Below, in pieces: positions 38,688-51,216 of a stretch of 64,000 bases of DNA. A model generated the notes under the pieces. That model was not told where the DNA came from. It saw nothing but the letters and a program-made list of their open reading frames with translations, and ran no database searches. A program made the translations under genes and the position numbers. The stretch comes from Ophioderma brevispina. Taxonomy: Eukaryota; Echinodermata; Ophiuroidea; Amphilepidida; Ophiodermatidae. Every line of letters begins with the position of its first letter. Position 1 is the stretch's first letter. The stretch is from NCBI GenBank assembly GCA_023653785.1, contig JAMKCH010011854.1, positions 62,001 to 126,000 on the forward strand, read 5' to 3'.

Positions 38688-40333
38688 TTTCATGTTTGCT
38701 TTTCCGAGAATTAACTGATATATGTTAACATTGTCCCAATGTCCTAATCGTATACACACTCTACTTTAATTTTTGGTTATGTCCTAAATAGGCTCCATGT
38801 AGATAAGGATCTCGAAGTATCTCAACTTGTATTTTTCTTTCAATTATTTTTTTTTAAATAAATTTTTTACTTTTTTATGAAATATTTGCAATTAGCCACA
38901 AACCATTAGCCACATCCATAACGACTGTTAGGTCTACAGGCCCAGAGGAATCCCGGCCTGATCACCTGGATGATGACACTATCAGCTGGCTAAAGACGGA
39001 TCTTCCATGTGATTTTGACTTGCACTCACGAACGAACGAGTACACCTCTTCAATGATATACCATCAGATAATATATCTTCTCAGAAAGGGTTTGTAGGTA
39101 AACCCAATACAGGAAATTGAGGAGTTGGTGTAAAATAAAACCCTAGACATTTGCTCGGTGAGCAAGGTACACCCTTACCCTGCAAGGATACTCCTTGAAA
39201 AATAAAATCACCCCACTGATGGCATGCACTCGCCCTGTAACAAAAATTTTCTCTCTTACCTTAGTGTATGGTGTCCGTTTTTCTTAATGAACTCTGTCAG
39301 CGAGATTCCACTGTGGTTACAATCCGATAAAACCCCGGGGGGGGGGGGGCACTCACGTAATGAAATGGATATGGGTGTAAGAGCTCCCCGTTCTTCCAAC
39401 CAAGGGGCATTCGGTGACATAGGACTGGACTATGGGTCTTTGGGTGAGAGACAGCCAAATTAGGGGCTTTCCGAGTGACACCTTTGCAAAATTTTCCAAA
39501 AATGGGGTCTTTGGGTGATATTTTCAAAAATATATGGGGTCTTTGGGTGACAACAGTGCTGAAAAGGGGAGTCTTAACAAGCCTACATACGTATCACTTC
39601 CAAGATGGGAGTGCCCCCCCCCCCGTGCATCGAGGTCGTCATACACTGCCTCCTAATGATTGAACGTCATGGAAGTAATGTACCACTATTCTCAAATGGA
39701 ATATTCCTTTCCACCTATACTGTAGGGTCGTCGTATAGCGCCCCCCATTGATTGAAGTTCCTAATCATTGAAAATTTATCGCTGTTCTCATATGACATTC
39801 CTTCAACTATTTGAGGGCCGTCGTATACGAGACAGTGTTTTTTTTTTTTTTTTTTTGGGCACAGAGTCATGTTTTAGAATATCTTGCCTAACATACATTA
39901 TTTTGTCTTGTTTTTCTAGTTGCGTACCACAGACTAAAAGCTATCCCATCTGCAGCGTGCCTGATACGGCGTCCACGGGCAAATTACCACGGTTAAGGTA
40001 AGGGCCTATTAGATTTTGGCAATTCGTGTACCGAGTTCATGCATCTATGAGTAATCCTGAAAGAGAAGACGCCTAGGTGATCATTCGAAAGTTAAATCGA
40101 ACCGTGTTTTTTATGTTGTTTTTGTTTGAATCAGCTTTGGGTTGTTTCATTAATATCGAATACGGAAGGAATATACATCAAAACGTTACAATGGCAGTGT
40201 GTAATTTATTTATTACTTTACTTTCAAATAAAAAAAATTATTTTGTAGTTCATATCCTGCTAAAATTTTAACGGAGGGATTTTTCTTCGTTTTTAACCGT
40301 AATATTATATATTTTGTAAAATTCCACCTTATT
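38688..40333 (+). repeat. 1.65-kb tandem duplication, copy A
   Basis: Aligns end to end with 40334-41973. It includes a LINE 3'-end remnant at about 38890-39035 (TISWLKTDLPCDFD-like reading, and acgaacgaacga), a G run at 39336-39348 and a T run at 39837-39856. Confidence 0.9.
38890..39035 (+). mobile_element. LINE 3'-end remnant (duplicated at 40515-40695)
   Basis: On the + strand it reads like the C-terminus of the LINE at 44.3-47.2 kb: 'CCACAAACCATTAGCCACAT' corresponds to a P-Q-T-I-S-H motif. It then matches the words for LDAETI..L..DLPCDF and the following cttgcac-acgaacgaacg stretch. Heavily degraded. Confidence 0.65.
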
Positions 40334-41973
40334 TTTCATGGTGCTTTTCAGAGAAATAAATGATATCTGTGAAATTGTCCATGTGTCTAATACGTATACG
40401 ATCACTTCTACTTATTTTTGGTTATATCCTTAAGTAGGGCTCCCTGTAAGATTAGGATCTAGAAGTATTCTCAACTTGTATTTTTCTTTCATATTTTAAA
40501 TAAAATAATTCTGGAGGCTGCGTCTGTGGGGAGCCACAAACCATTAGCCACATCATAGGATGACTGTGAGTCTACAGTCCCCAAGCGGATCCAGGCCTGA
40601 TCAAACCTGGATGATGAAAACTATCAGCTGAGCTAAAGACGGATCTTCCATGTGATTTTGACTTGGACACGAACGAACGAACGATTCAAAATCATCTTCA
40701 AGGATATTACAAGCAGTAATATATCTTCCAGGAAAGGGTTGTAGGTAAACACAATAAAGGAAATTGCGGAGTTTGGTGTAAATGTAAAACCTTAAGACAT
40801 TTGCTCGGTAGGAGCAAGTAAACCCTTACACTGGCGATACTCCTGTGAAAATAAAATCAACACACTGATGCACTCGTCACTCGCCCTGTAACAAAAATTC
40901 GCTCCTTACATTCAGTGTACTGGTGTCGTTTTTCTAATGGAACTCGGTAGGCGAGATTCTCTGGGTTACAATACGATAAAACCCCGGGGGGGGGGGGGCA
41001 CTCACCAACGAAATGGATATAGGTGTAGGTCGGCTTTCCAAACCAAGGGGCATTCGGTAGACAGAGGACTGGAATATGGGTCTTTGGGAGAGAGACAGCC
41101 AAATTAGGGGCTTTCAGAGTGATACATTGCAAAATTTCCCAATAAAATGGCGGTTTTGGTGTGAGATTTTCAAAAAAAATATGGTCTTTGGTTGACAACA
41201 TGCTTGAACAGGGGGGTCTTAACAGCCTTACATACGTATCACCTCCACAATGGGAAGTGCCCCCCCCCCCCGATGAAATCGAGGGTCGTCATACACGTGC
41301 CTCCCTAATGATTGAAAGTCATGGAAAGTAATGTACCACTATTCTCAAATGGAATACTTCCTTTCCAAAGCCATACATTTTGACGGGTCGTCGTATACGC
41401 GCCCCCCTATGGATTGAAAGTTAATACTCATGAAAAATGTATCGAGTTCTCATATGGTACACATTCCTTTCCAACTATACATTTGAGGGCCGTCGTATAC
41501 GAGACAGTTGTGTTTGTTTTTTTTTTTTGGGCACAGAGTATTGTTTTAGAATATTGCTAACTACATTATTTTGTCTTGTTTTTCTAGTTGCTTGCCAAGA
41601 TGAAACAGCACATCTGCAAGCGTGCCTGAGAATAGGCGTCACGGGCATTACACGGTAGGTAAGCCATTAGATTTGGCAATTCGTGATACCGAGTTATGCA
41701 TCTATGAGTATAAAGGAAAGAGAAGACGCCTAGGTGATCAGTTCGAAATTAAATCGAACCATGTTGTTTTTGTTGAATCAGCTTTGGGTTGTATTCAAGT
41801 AAATCGAATACGGAAAGGAGAAAATCAAAAAGGTAACAATGGAGTGTGTAACTTATTTCTTACTTTACTTTAAAATAAAAAAAAAATTATTTGGTCGGGA
41901 TATCCTGAGGAAAATTTAACGGAGGATCTTCTTCGGTTTAACCGTAAATATGAGTATATTTTGTAAATTCCAG
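40334..41973 (+). repeat. 1.65-kb tandem duplication, copy B
   Basis: Second copy. Differences from copy A are dominated by one-base insertions and deletions. The LINE-like remnant is at about 40515-40695, the G run at 40985-40998. Confidence 0.9.
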
Positions 41974-43800
41974 TGCCTTTCTTTATTTTAGTAACTGATA
42001 TTCAAAGAACGTGCCATTTTTGTAAAGGCAAAATTGTGACCAAAATTGTTCATCAATAATATTTCTGTTACGTTACTGGGTGAAAGCTGCAATTAATGTA
42101 CAATTTAAAAGGGCTATTTAATATAGAATCTACTCCCATGTGAACCATTTGACAGAAGTCGCCAACAGAGAGGTCGTGAAGTTTAAAGCCAGTTTCCAAT
42201 GGGATGTTTATATTGACATCAAAACTCCTACAGGAAGGCTTTACCTAATTTTTCAATACCGAAGGTGCTAATTTCAACCTATATGTGATAACATTAAAGG
42301 TCCGGAAATGCAAATAGAATTGATGTGATTTGTCAAGTTTACAAGGAGGGACTAGAAGCATTCAATATTTGGGTGGTGATGACCCTCAGTAGTGAAACTA
42401 TTGAGTTTTAGAGAGTAATAGAAAATTCAGGTGACTGGTGTAAATATATTCATGAACTGGCTGAAATAAATAGTTCCCTAATGATGTCACTGGTAGTGTT
42501 TTCTTTTTCTGGCCCTGTTTATATGTCGGAATGTTCCCATAAAGTCCTCCTTTTTAGGGCCCGTTTATTGAGGAATGTCCAAAAGATGTTGGAGTATGTT
42601 TCTCATCTCATTTCCTGGGACCTTAAAATCAAAAGTACACCCCCCCCCCACACAACACTGGAAAAATCGTTTATTTTTTTTTGGCATTAATTTGCATTCT
42701 TTTAGGATAATCCTTCGCTTCTGCCAATATGTGTATCTTGCATGTAAGACAGTTGTTTTGGAATCCAAAATTGATATTACGCTATATAACATAAATTGTA
42801 AGATCATGTCGTATAGGTAGGGGAATGTTGGTCCGAACGTCCTTGATAGCCACGATGATTACAAGAAGCAAATGAAAGCTTATCTCAAAATATCTCTATA
42901 CTGCTTCCCTTGGAAAAAGGATCTCGATCTGCTCTGAGCATTTGCTACTGGTTTCAATCCATTGAGGGATGTAATTCTTTCGTCGATAAATGATAAATTA
43001 CAAGTTGTTGAGAGCATGCAAAAGGGACTGCATTCGAATTTTTATCAAGTATTTTCCACACAAAAATATGTGATGATTTGGTCCTGTTTTTCCTAAAAGA
43101 GGAACGATAATAATAATAAAAACAATGATAGGAAGTATTAAATCCAGTTATCAAATTTAGTTTAATTCATTGATCACTACACAAAGTTAAATATTTAAGG
43201 GTGAACTGGAAACAGATATTGCCGAAGACCCTAAGATTGAAATATGAAGTATTACACCGAGAGCTCTATTCGGTAGGTAGATTCAATGTTTAACTATTCG
43301 CTCTTTACGCGGTCCTGTCCGTTGCGCGGAGCGACTCGAACAAGCAGCAATATGAATTTAAAATCGCTTTCACAACAGTATTGATTCTCTTATACACAAA
43401 ACCAATACTCTTGTAAGATGAAAAAATAATCTGTGCCGGAGGCGAATACTTCTATGTAATTAGTAGGGTTATAAAAACGAGAATCCCATTCTAGAAGTTG
43501 GGGAAGAGGTTTGAAGATGTTTTTTCTTATGGAATTTGATTTAAAATTAACCCACCAACTATATGTTACTCCCCTATTTTACAAAGTTCCCACATTTCCC
43601 AGGTTGGCCCCCAAAAATCATGATCAGCACCATTCAAAAACTCTAAGGAAAAACATCTTCAACCTTTCTTCCCCAAAATTTCTAAAATGGGATTATGTTT
43701 TTTATTAACCCTACTATAATACCCTCCAATACCTGTGCGAGGCTCTACCTAAAAAATTGACAAACCGTGAAAAGGATCGACTTCCATAGGGGATTTATTC
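41974..43800. other. No recognised features
   Basis: AT-rich DNA with a C run near 42641-42650; short ORFs only. Confidence 0.5.
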
Positions 43801-43806
43801 CGGTAG

Positions 43807-44070
43807 TGGCGCCAGACATTTTTTTCTGTGGGGTGGGGGGAGACCAAATGAATATTTTTGGGGCAAAGTGATTTGTTTGGGGGGAAAAACAAATCAACCA
43901 AATTGAGATTTGTAACCAATTTGGTCAAAAATGGCTGATTTTGCCAAATTTGGTGATTTTTAGCCTAAAATTGCATTTTATCAACACTGTCATTTTTCTT
44001 CTGGTTGGGGAAAACTGGAGGGTGAATTAAAAACACGGGGACACCCCCCCCCCGGGCACGCCACTGATGA
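43807..44070 (+). repeat. Dispersed repeat fragment
   Basis: Shares 'ggcgccagac', a T run, a G run and 'gcaaagtga' with the reverse complement of 8080-8185. It ends near a C run and 'cacgccactgatga'. Confidence 0.5.
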
Positions 44071-44289
44071 GTTCCTGTCTGATTTAATGCTGCAGTGTAC
44101 CAACTAATACCATTTCTCTCAAATCGAAGCCGTCACGATCGCACCATTGGTATTTCCTTTCATTTATTCATAGACCTAGAAAAACATGTGTGTTCTGACA
44201 AATGGTTAGAATAATATCGCTTTCGAAGTTCAACGTCTTAAATTATCAATCACCAATATTACTTCACATGCCAAAATTGATCCACGTTC

Positions 44290-47210
44290 CGTTCGTTCGT
44301 GCAAGTCAAAAATCACAGTGGAAGATCCCCTTAACCGTGATCGTTTCAGCATCCAGGTTGATCAGGCCTGGAGATCTTGGGGACTTGTAAACCTCACAGT
44401 TATCTATGACGGGGCCCAACTGCCGTGGCTCTCCACACTCGGCAGTTTGGTGATGGTTCCACTCCGACCCCGTGAAGGAAGCCCGCACGACCAAGGCCAG
44501 ATCCGAGAACTCTGACGAGCCGACCCACGCCCCCGCCAAGGTCACAGAAAAAGACCCCCCGGGCCAGCCAGACGGGCCGTCCACAAACCGCTAGGTTCAA
44601 AGTAGAGGACGACCATTGCCCAAACCATCCGCCATCGACCCAAGATGGCGACACGGGGACAACTGCGACCCGCAGTGCATGACCGGGCAGAAAGTGACTC
44701 CGTGGAACCCCGACCCTATAAGTGTTGGTGGTGGGACCAGACCACCAGGTTTATCACACTCTCGGCGAGCTTGATAGCCTGAAGTCCTCCCAAGATTGCA
44801 GGAGCCATGCCAGACAGAATGGGAGGCATCCCACAGGCGTCGCCAACAAAGGCAGCCACCAACAAGTCACAACTGCATCATCCAGAAAAGACACAAACTG
44901 GTGAAGTACCGCCGCACCCCACACGGTGCAGGCGCCCCAGCGCGAGCATGCCAAGGCAACAGTTGATGCACGCAAGGTGCCAAAGGATGCACCAAATCAG
45001 TCCCTGCGAGCACTCTGAGGCGGCTGACTACGAGACTGCGCCCCGGCAGCGACCGCCTTGGCGTGCTGATTGAAAGTAAGGCCGCGGACCACCCGTGAGC
45101 AAGGCACCTCGGTGCCGGCCATGCGACAGCCCCTCTCCATCCAGAGTGATGATAGTTCTCTCCTTGAGAATCGATTGAGGTGGAAAACAGAGCTGACGGT
45201 CTGGCTGCTGAGTCCAAGTGCAAATCGTGGATAGAATGGGCTCACCGTGACAGGTCCATATGCAGCACTGTTTCTAAGTACTCAAAAGAGTCAGCAGCCA
45301 TTCCAAGTGCGCGTCGTCTGCGCAGGAGCACTGCGACCAATCTACCCCTGGCATATTCCGGGACGTAGATGCGAAGAGCGGGTGCCAGGACAGAACTTGT
45401 GGGAACCATTCGGAAGTTTGCGCTTACTACGGCGTTGCCCATTTGATGTATCCAGGACGAAAATCTATCTGAGATGAGCAGAATAATGGCACTTGACAAA
45501 CTTTTACATCAAAAAACACAAAAACCCGGAAGAGTTGTGAGTAGCTTGAGGTAGAGGCCTCGGCGCCAGACTGCACCATACGCAGCAGTTAGATCAATGA
45601 AGACTGCTCAACTTTCTGTTTTCTGAAGGATGTCTCGATGTCCATTAACCTAGTCTTGCCATCTGGTCAGTTGTTGATTACTCTTCGAAAGCCAGCGTGG
45701 TGCGGGGTAAATTTGCTTCGCGAAATGATCTGCGAGTTCAGTCGCTCAAGCACTTATAGATGTGAGAAAGTAGCGAGATGGGTCTGTACTCTTGGGGTCC
45801 TTTGCTTGTTTCTTGGGCTTAAGGATTGCAATGACCTTTGGAAGTCTCCATCTGGAGGGAAGAGTTGACGTTCCCATGCAAGTTAGAAAGGAGGAGTGGA
45901 GCCATCGCACAGCTTCGGGTGCCTTGATTCTTCAAGAATTCTGTATGGATGTTGTCATTGAAAGGAGCTTTCCCCATCTTGAGAACTTAAAGTGCTTAGG
46001 TGATATCATCGCTAGGTGAGAATGGTTGGGACTGGGGCTTGACGGGGGAGAGGTTTGTAGAAGCTGTTTATCTCTTCATTAACAGGCACGAGAGTGGCTT
46101 TCGCTTGTGGAGGTGTGGTCTTGCCCACTTTACATTGTGACAAAAGTACTGAAGAGATGGAGTTTGCAGAGACAGGACACGCTTAGCAATGGAAAGTAAC
46201 GCCCGGTGAGTGTATGTGTGTTCCAGGCCTTGCGGCTTGAGGGGGTAGGGTATTGGATATCTCCTCCTCCCATCTGGTGCGTCTCTTTGGGCCAGCAGAT
46301 CACAATAGATGGTTACCCTGTTGATGTTCTCTCGTTATCGAAGTTGGTATATTACAATCGCTTTGCTAACTGTCGCCTCTCCTTGTCCCAACGGGGGTGT
46401 AGGATATTCTGCCCGTGGAATGGAAATTTAGCTGCTGGTGGAGGATGGAGCAGAAGTCAGAATATTCACTGTGGTAGATGAAGCCGGGTCTGGCAGCGAG
46501 GAGGGACAGTTAGCGGTGAGTTGTTTTGAACTCTGGACCAGTTGGCTTTCCTGAAATTTCATCTCTTTCTGTAGAGGTGGAGATCGTGACGTGATGTCAT
46601 GGGGACCAGGATAGGGGCAATGACCTATCTAGGAAATCTAGGGAGGACCGTTCTGGAGCAGCGGGATCGGATGTCGCTGGTGACTGTTGACATGGTCCGA
46701 CAGGTCCATGTACCTATGACTGCTAGAGTAGAAGGTAGGTGGATCTTCCTATCAAACAGCAGTTTGAGGTCTGGGCTTCAATCCATTCAAGAGCCGCTTT
46801 GCCATTCTGGTCCAGTATTGGAGTATCCCCATGCTGTATTTTTACAGCTTGCAACTCGACAGACGAAGGGACTTCCGCTGAACTACTGGAAGGGAGTAGA
46901 AGTCTGCCTCAGTGGTGGTGGCTATAGTGTGGTGAAGTGGGTTCCATGCTTCAAATTTTCCAATGGATGGGCGAATTCATTGAAGATGGCAGGGTTGATC
47001 TCAGTGTATGCCTTGATTCACATAGGAAGCGATCCCAGGATGTTGGGCGGAATGAAGCAAATAGGTCAAAACCTTCGATTAGCAGCTTCTCTTCAGCTCG
47101 CAGTGAGTTCTTGGAGGAGGATGAGATTCACTCCGTTCTCCCTGTAGAGCTGTAAGATGATGTCCCGCTTAGCATGGGTGAGACATCAACGTCCAGCTGC
47201 AGGATACAAA
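44290..47210 (-). mobile_element. Decayed non-LTR retrotransposon (LINE ORF2)
   Basis: Minus-strand, GC-richer than its surroundings and broken by many stops and frame shifts. From 5' to 3' on that strand, an endonuclease remnant (46500-47150; EEKLLIEGFDLFASFRP, then RWNFRKANW-like words near 46560) comes first. A connector near 46210 follows with SSRKAWNT.TLTGR. The reverse transcriptase has PKVIAILKPKKQAKDPK (about 45800-45845), AGFRR (about 45690) and AVFIDLTAAYGAVWRRG (about 45550-45605), the first catalytic motif with the usual D. The C-terminus ends with AECGEPRQLGPVIDNC (about 44440) and LINLDAETI (about 44350). These match Jockey/CR1-type ORF2 proteins. It is non-functional; no intact second catalytic motif was seen. 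Confidence 0.85.
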
Positions 47211-47569
47211 CTTGGTGCTTGCAATAAGGAAGTCCTCTGTGAGTAGCTCAGGCCGTTAGAATTGAGGGTGCGGCTTCAAGAGTTCAACTGTGTGTTTTAA
47301 AACACGATGTTTGGACTTAGGTTGTCTGAATCAGTTAGGCACAACAGGTGATGTGACGTTAACAGGGCCGCCGCGAGAACGGCCTGCAAAATGACAAACA
47401 AGGCAGTTCTCAAAAAATTCTGCAGATTCATGAATAAAAAGGTTTTTTGATGCCAACCTATAACAATATCACTACAAAATGTGAGTGAATCCATGAACGA
47501 GAAAATATATAAAAGTTCCGATTAAATTGACACCGATTAATAGTATCCTATAGAAGCTAAAGTGCCGGG

Positions 47570-47765
47570 GTCATAAATAGGTCCGTGGACTGAGTTTCCT
47601 AACACGCATCTGTCTATTGTTGTCTTCATTGAGCGTGAAGGCATCATTGTTTCAGCACTGGTACCCAAATGCCTGGCTACCAATGTCACGGTTTTTCAGC
47701 TAATGTTGCTTATAGTAACTAGGACACTCTCTCATTGGGACACTCAGTTCTTTACACGGGTTAAT
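47570..47765 (+). repeat. Dispersed repeat, copy 2
   Basis: Second copy of the repeat at 31280-31465 in the same orientation, with scattered substitutions and small indels. Confidence 0.7.
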
Positions 47766-49269
47766 CTACTCTATATTAGCACTGTTTCCCACGTAGCTTC
47801 AATACACGTTTCTAATGATGCATTTTCATTTCAAGGATTTCTGCTATATTGAGTTGCTAACATTTACAAAAAACAAGTTCAGACACCTCTGATTTTCAAA
47901 GGATTTTCTGGCTACCACCCAAGGGTGAGAAAATATCATGATTAACATAAAAAGATTGCTAACTCAACGTGGGTTATGGGGTATTACAAATCGGACACCT
48001 TGCGGAATAAACAGCATGCCTCTCGAGTAAAGGTTGCAGAGTCAGATGGGTCAGCGCGAGTGTCAATCGTTCACTAACAGAAACACGGTTTCTTGTAGCA
48101 CTTTAAAAATAAAAATATAACAGAGATAGTCAACATAATTAAAACGGCTGGTAAAATTAAATGAATTAGGGTAAGCAAAAAACCAATAGCCTAGCAATAG
48201 CCAGCCTGTTGGGGGACAAGATAGACGCCTCCGCACTACAATACATTCATCCTGTCAATGATCCCACGTGCAATCGCTAAAACATGGATTAGATTGACAG
48301 CTTAATGTATTGTAGTCCTGGAATGTATGCATCTGTCCACCAAATGTTGGTGGATGACGGTCATAGTGAATCCGGTCTATACCAATTTTGCTAAATGTTT
48401 GCATAATTTCTTGTTAGTTCATGTATTTTTTTTTTGTTTGTTTTGATTTTTAACAGTGAAAGGAATTTCTATCTTTCTCTTCGAACATGTATGGTGCTCT
48501 CAATCAATGGAACACGTTTTCCTGCAGTGATATGAGACATTTGTCAAAGATGGACGGGGAACATAACGGTCACAGAAAGAGGACAGTATCTCATTTACTC
48601 AAGGGTATGTTATCATTGCATAAACGAAATAATTTAAAAAATATGTCTTTTTTCGTAGAAACTATGTACAGGGCCGTGAGGCCAAGCATTGTTTTGCGCG
48701 AACATTATTCTTTTCATATAGGAAGTTCAACTATTTTTATTTACAGGGGAACGTTAACATGAATTTAGATTTTAAAAATTGTGTCTGAATCCAGATTTAC
48801 CAAGAAATTAAATAATAAAGACTGGGATTAAAAATTTTGAAATTGAGAGAAATCTTATAAATATTTCTATCTGGGTAATAAAAATCCACAAATGAAAATT
48901 GTCTTTATTAAAAAAACAAGTTAAAAAATATACACTTATATATGAGCGATACCGAAAATGGTGTAAAGTCAATGATCGGGTAGTTGGATGATTTTTTTTA
49001 ATTTCGGTATTTATCATTTTATCATTGCATTGTTTTAGAATTTCCCCTGTATTGATATGTCCAAGAGCAAAATTGACCAAATTATGACAAATAACATTCA
49101 ACCTATAATAATAACCAACGCCCTTTACTAAGTTACGCAAAAATCTACATGAAATATGGATCTAATTTTATATATTTTTGGTCAAAATACTCATTTTCAA
49201 ATATTTTTATGTTATTCCCAGGTGCCCTATTTATGAGCAGTGCCTGCTACGGTGCCAACACCAACCATC

Positions 49270-49318
49270 AACGGCGGCGTTTCCTCCAAATGTGGAGGAA
49301 AGGGCGTCTGCCGCCGTT
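49270..49318. repeat. GC-rich nested hairpin
   Basis: Outer arms aacggcggc (49270-49278) and gccgccgtt (49310-49318); inner arms ttcctcc (49281-49287) and ggaggaa (49294-49300). It lies within a 170-base GC-rich patch unlike its neighbourhood. Confidence 0.75.
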
Positions 49319-49599
49319 AAGTTCGGACCCTGTCAGTCAATTGGTGTTGCGGAACTTCACCCGGGCGATCGTGTAGGCCCGTTACATCGGTCTATCCTCG
49401 TAAAGAGGTTGAGATGAGTCCGGAATCGACTTATTTTGGACTAGTTAAAACTCAATGAAATAGATTTATATGACTCGTATTTAGATTATAAAAGACAGAT
49501 AATTGGTCTGACAAGGATCAGATATTACTCTCACAAACATACACGAAATGCATGCATACGGAGTGTCAAGAGTTAAAAGTTTTCAACCAACTATGCTTA

Positions 49600-49690
49600 A
49601 ATCCCTAAATACGATACCTCCCTTTTTTGCGGTGATGGTCAGGTTGGTAGTCATTTTCCTCTAGGGACGTGAGGGATACATTCTCATTTC
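49600..49690 (+). repeat. Dispersed repeat fragment, copy 1
   Basis: Shares with 63700-63780 the words 'acctcc.ttt.ttgcgg', 'gtcaggttggt' and 'ctagggacgt.agggat'. Confidence 0.6.
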
Positions 49691-50851
49691 TCAATATACC
49701 TCGATAAGTGAGCAAATTACATCATACATGTTTTCTTTTTCCCCCTTTTTTAACCCATAATACACATGAGTATAATGACACAAGCTAAGGAGCGGCACTC
49801 TAACACACTGACACGTATGCGACTTCGGCACCTTACGAAACAAAACCGCATGCCCCCTTGCTTAAGGTTGTCGAATTCGTAAGTGTGCCAGCGCGTCAGG
49901 GTATTATCACCCTGAGCACATCACCTATATAATAGTGTGTCTGAATGAGTCTCATTACAGGACACATGATGAGTTGGCCGTCTGAGTAACCCCCGAGAGT
50001 AACCAATCAAAATAGTGTTTCTTTACACGGCCAAACTATCCATGTAAGTAGCTACATAGCTACTCTCGAGTAGATACGGATTACCTACCCAAAAGACGCA
50101 CACTCGCAGGCCAAGAATTTCGTTGTTTGTTTTAACGCATATATGGAATCCGTTAGGATAGTGTACACACGGCTGTCTGCACAATCGTGGAGTAGCTATG
50201 TGGATACACTGATATTTTTAGATAGTTTTGGTATATATTTGCATTTTTTATTTTAAAAAAAAGTGTATGGTGGTTTTGATGATGCCCTATTCGAATTCCG
50301 TAATGATTTGCTCAAAACTGATTTAAAGGTGATAAACAGACTACTAGTGTATAGTGCCCTCCCTCATTGTGTCTACTCTCAAGATAGCAGCGTAGTAACT
50401 GCGGAGTAGATACAAAGTAGCTACGTGTCTACTCCGGTATATATCCACACCAATATTCCACTTCTCTCCGCCTAGTGGGCAACTAAAGGGTAGCCATTAG
50501 GGTAGGTACTGTAGAGTAGACATCACTGTATACCCAATAACTGCGAGCTTTGGAGGACCTCCCTATCTTGCAGCTACTGCATCGCAACACGCCCGGCGTG
50601 TACTGTGCCGGTCTCTGCAGTAGCTACTTCGACACCTTTCGGATAATAAACCGCAAGCTCAATTGTTTCTCCGAAATGGCGCAGTAAAGGTCGGATTTTA
50701 TCTAAATGGCTGGTTTATTTATAAGGAGGTTAAACTCTTTCAAAAGATATCAGCGACGTAAAGCTTGTGCGAAACATTACAAGGAATTAAAATGATCTAT
50801 GTATGAGTCATATAAAACACATAGTCTTGTAGTCCTGTGGGGCAGTATGCA

Positions 50852-51216
50852 AGCGTGGACAAGATAGCTCAATCAGGTAAGCGCTCGACTCCAGTGTATG
50901 TTCATCCCTGCGTATAGGCGTGCGTTCGAGCCCTGTGAGATTCAGCTATCTTGTAATTTCCCTGGACAAGAAATTAACCGCTTAGTTGTCCCGATTTACC
51001 CATGCGATATTTGGGAAGCTGATCCCGGCTGCAATGGTTATCTCGATGTATGTTTGCTGATAAGGAAAGCGCTGATGCCCGATCTGCTGCATCCCTTGAA
51101 ATGAAGCTAAATGGTTTATGGTATGATTGTGCCACAGTGATCAGCAAACCATTTGTGAAAGCGCTTAGAGGCCAATAGCATAAGGCGCTATAAAAATCTC
51201 TGCTATTATTATTAGT
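50852..51216 (+). mobile_element. tRNA-derived SINE, second copy type
   Basis: A-box-like gatagctcaatcaggtaag (about 50863-50881) and B box gcgttcgagccct (about 50922-50934), separated by a longer spacer than in a normal tRNA. A tRNA-unrelated body follows, and the tail 'aaggcgctataaaaat..ctattattatt' ends near 51216. The tail is shared with the SINE at 7660 and the LINE at 19259; the head differs from the first SINE. Confidence 0.8.

Larger units (their letters stand above)
47211..50850. other. Intergenic with dispersed repeats
   Basis: Holds repeat copies at 47570-47765 and 49600-49690 and a GC-rich hairpin at 49270-49318. Two frames with acceptor/donor-like borders (48510-48603 and 49222-49370) were examined but not accepted as exons. 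Confidence 0.5.

Noticed and set aside
44290..47210. Many overlapping ORFs in the GC-richer region, on both strands
   Set aside because: They are shadows of a decayed minus-strand LINE; the + strand frames have no family match.
48510..48603. Possible exon ending in HLLKG at a GTATGT donor, joining to 49222
   Set aside because: Phase with the upstream collagen exon fails (in-frame stop in phase 1), and the peptide shows no Gly-X-Y or known domain.
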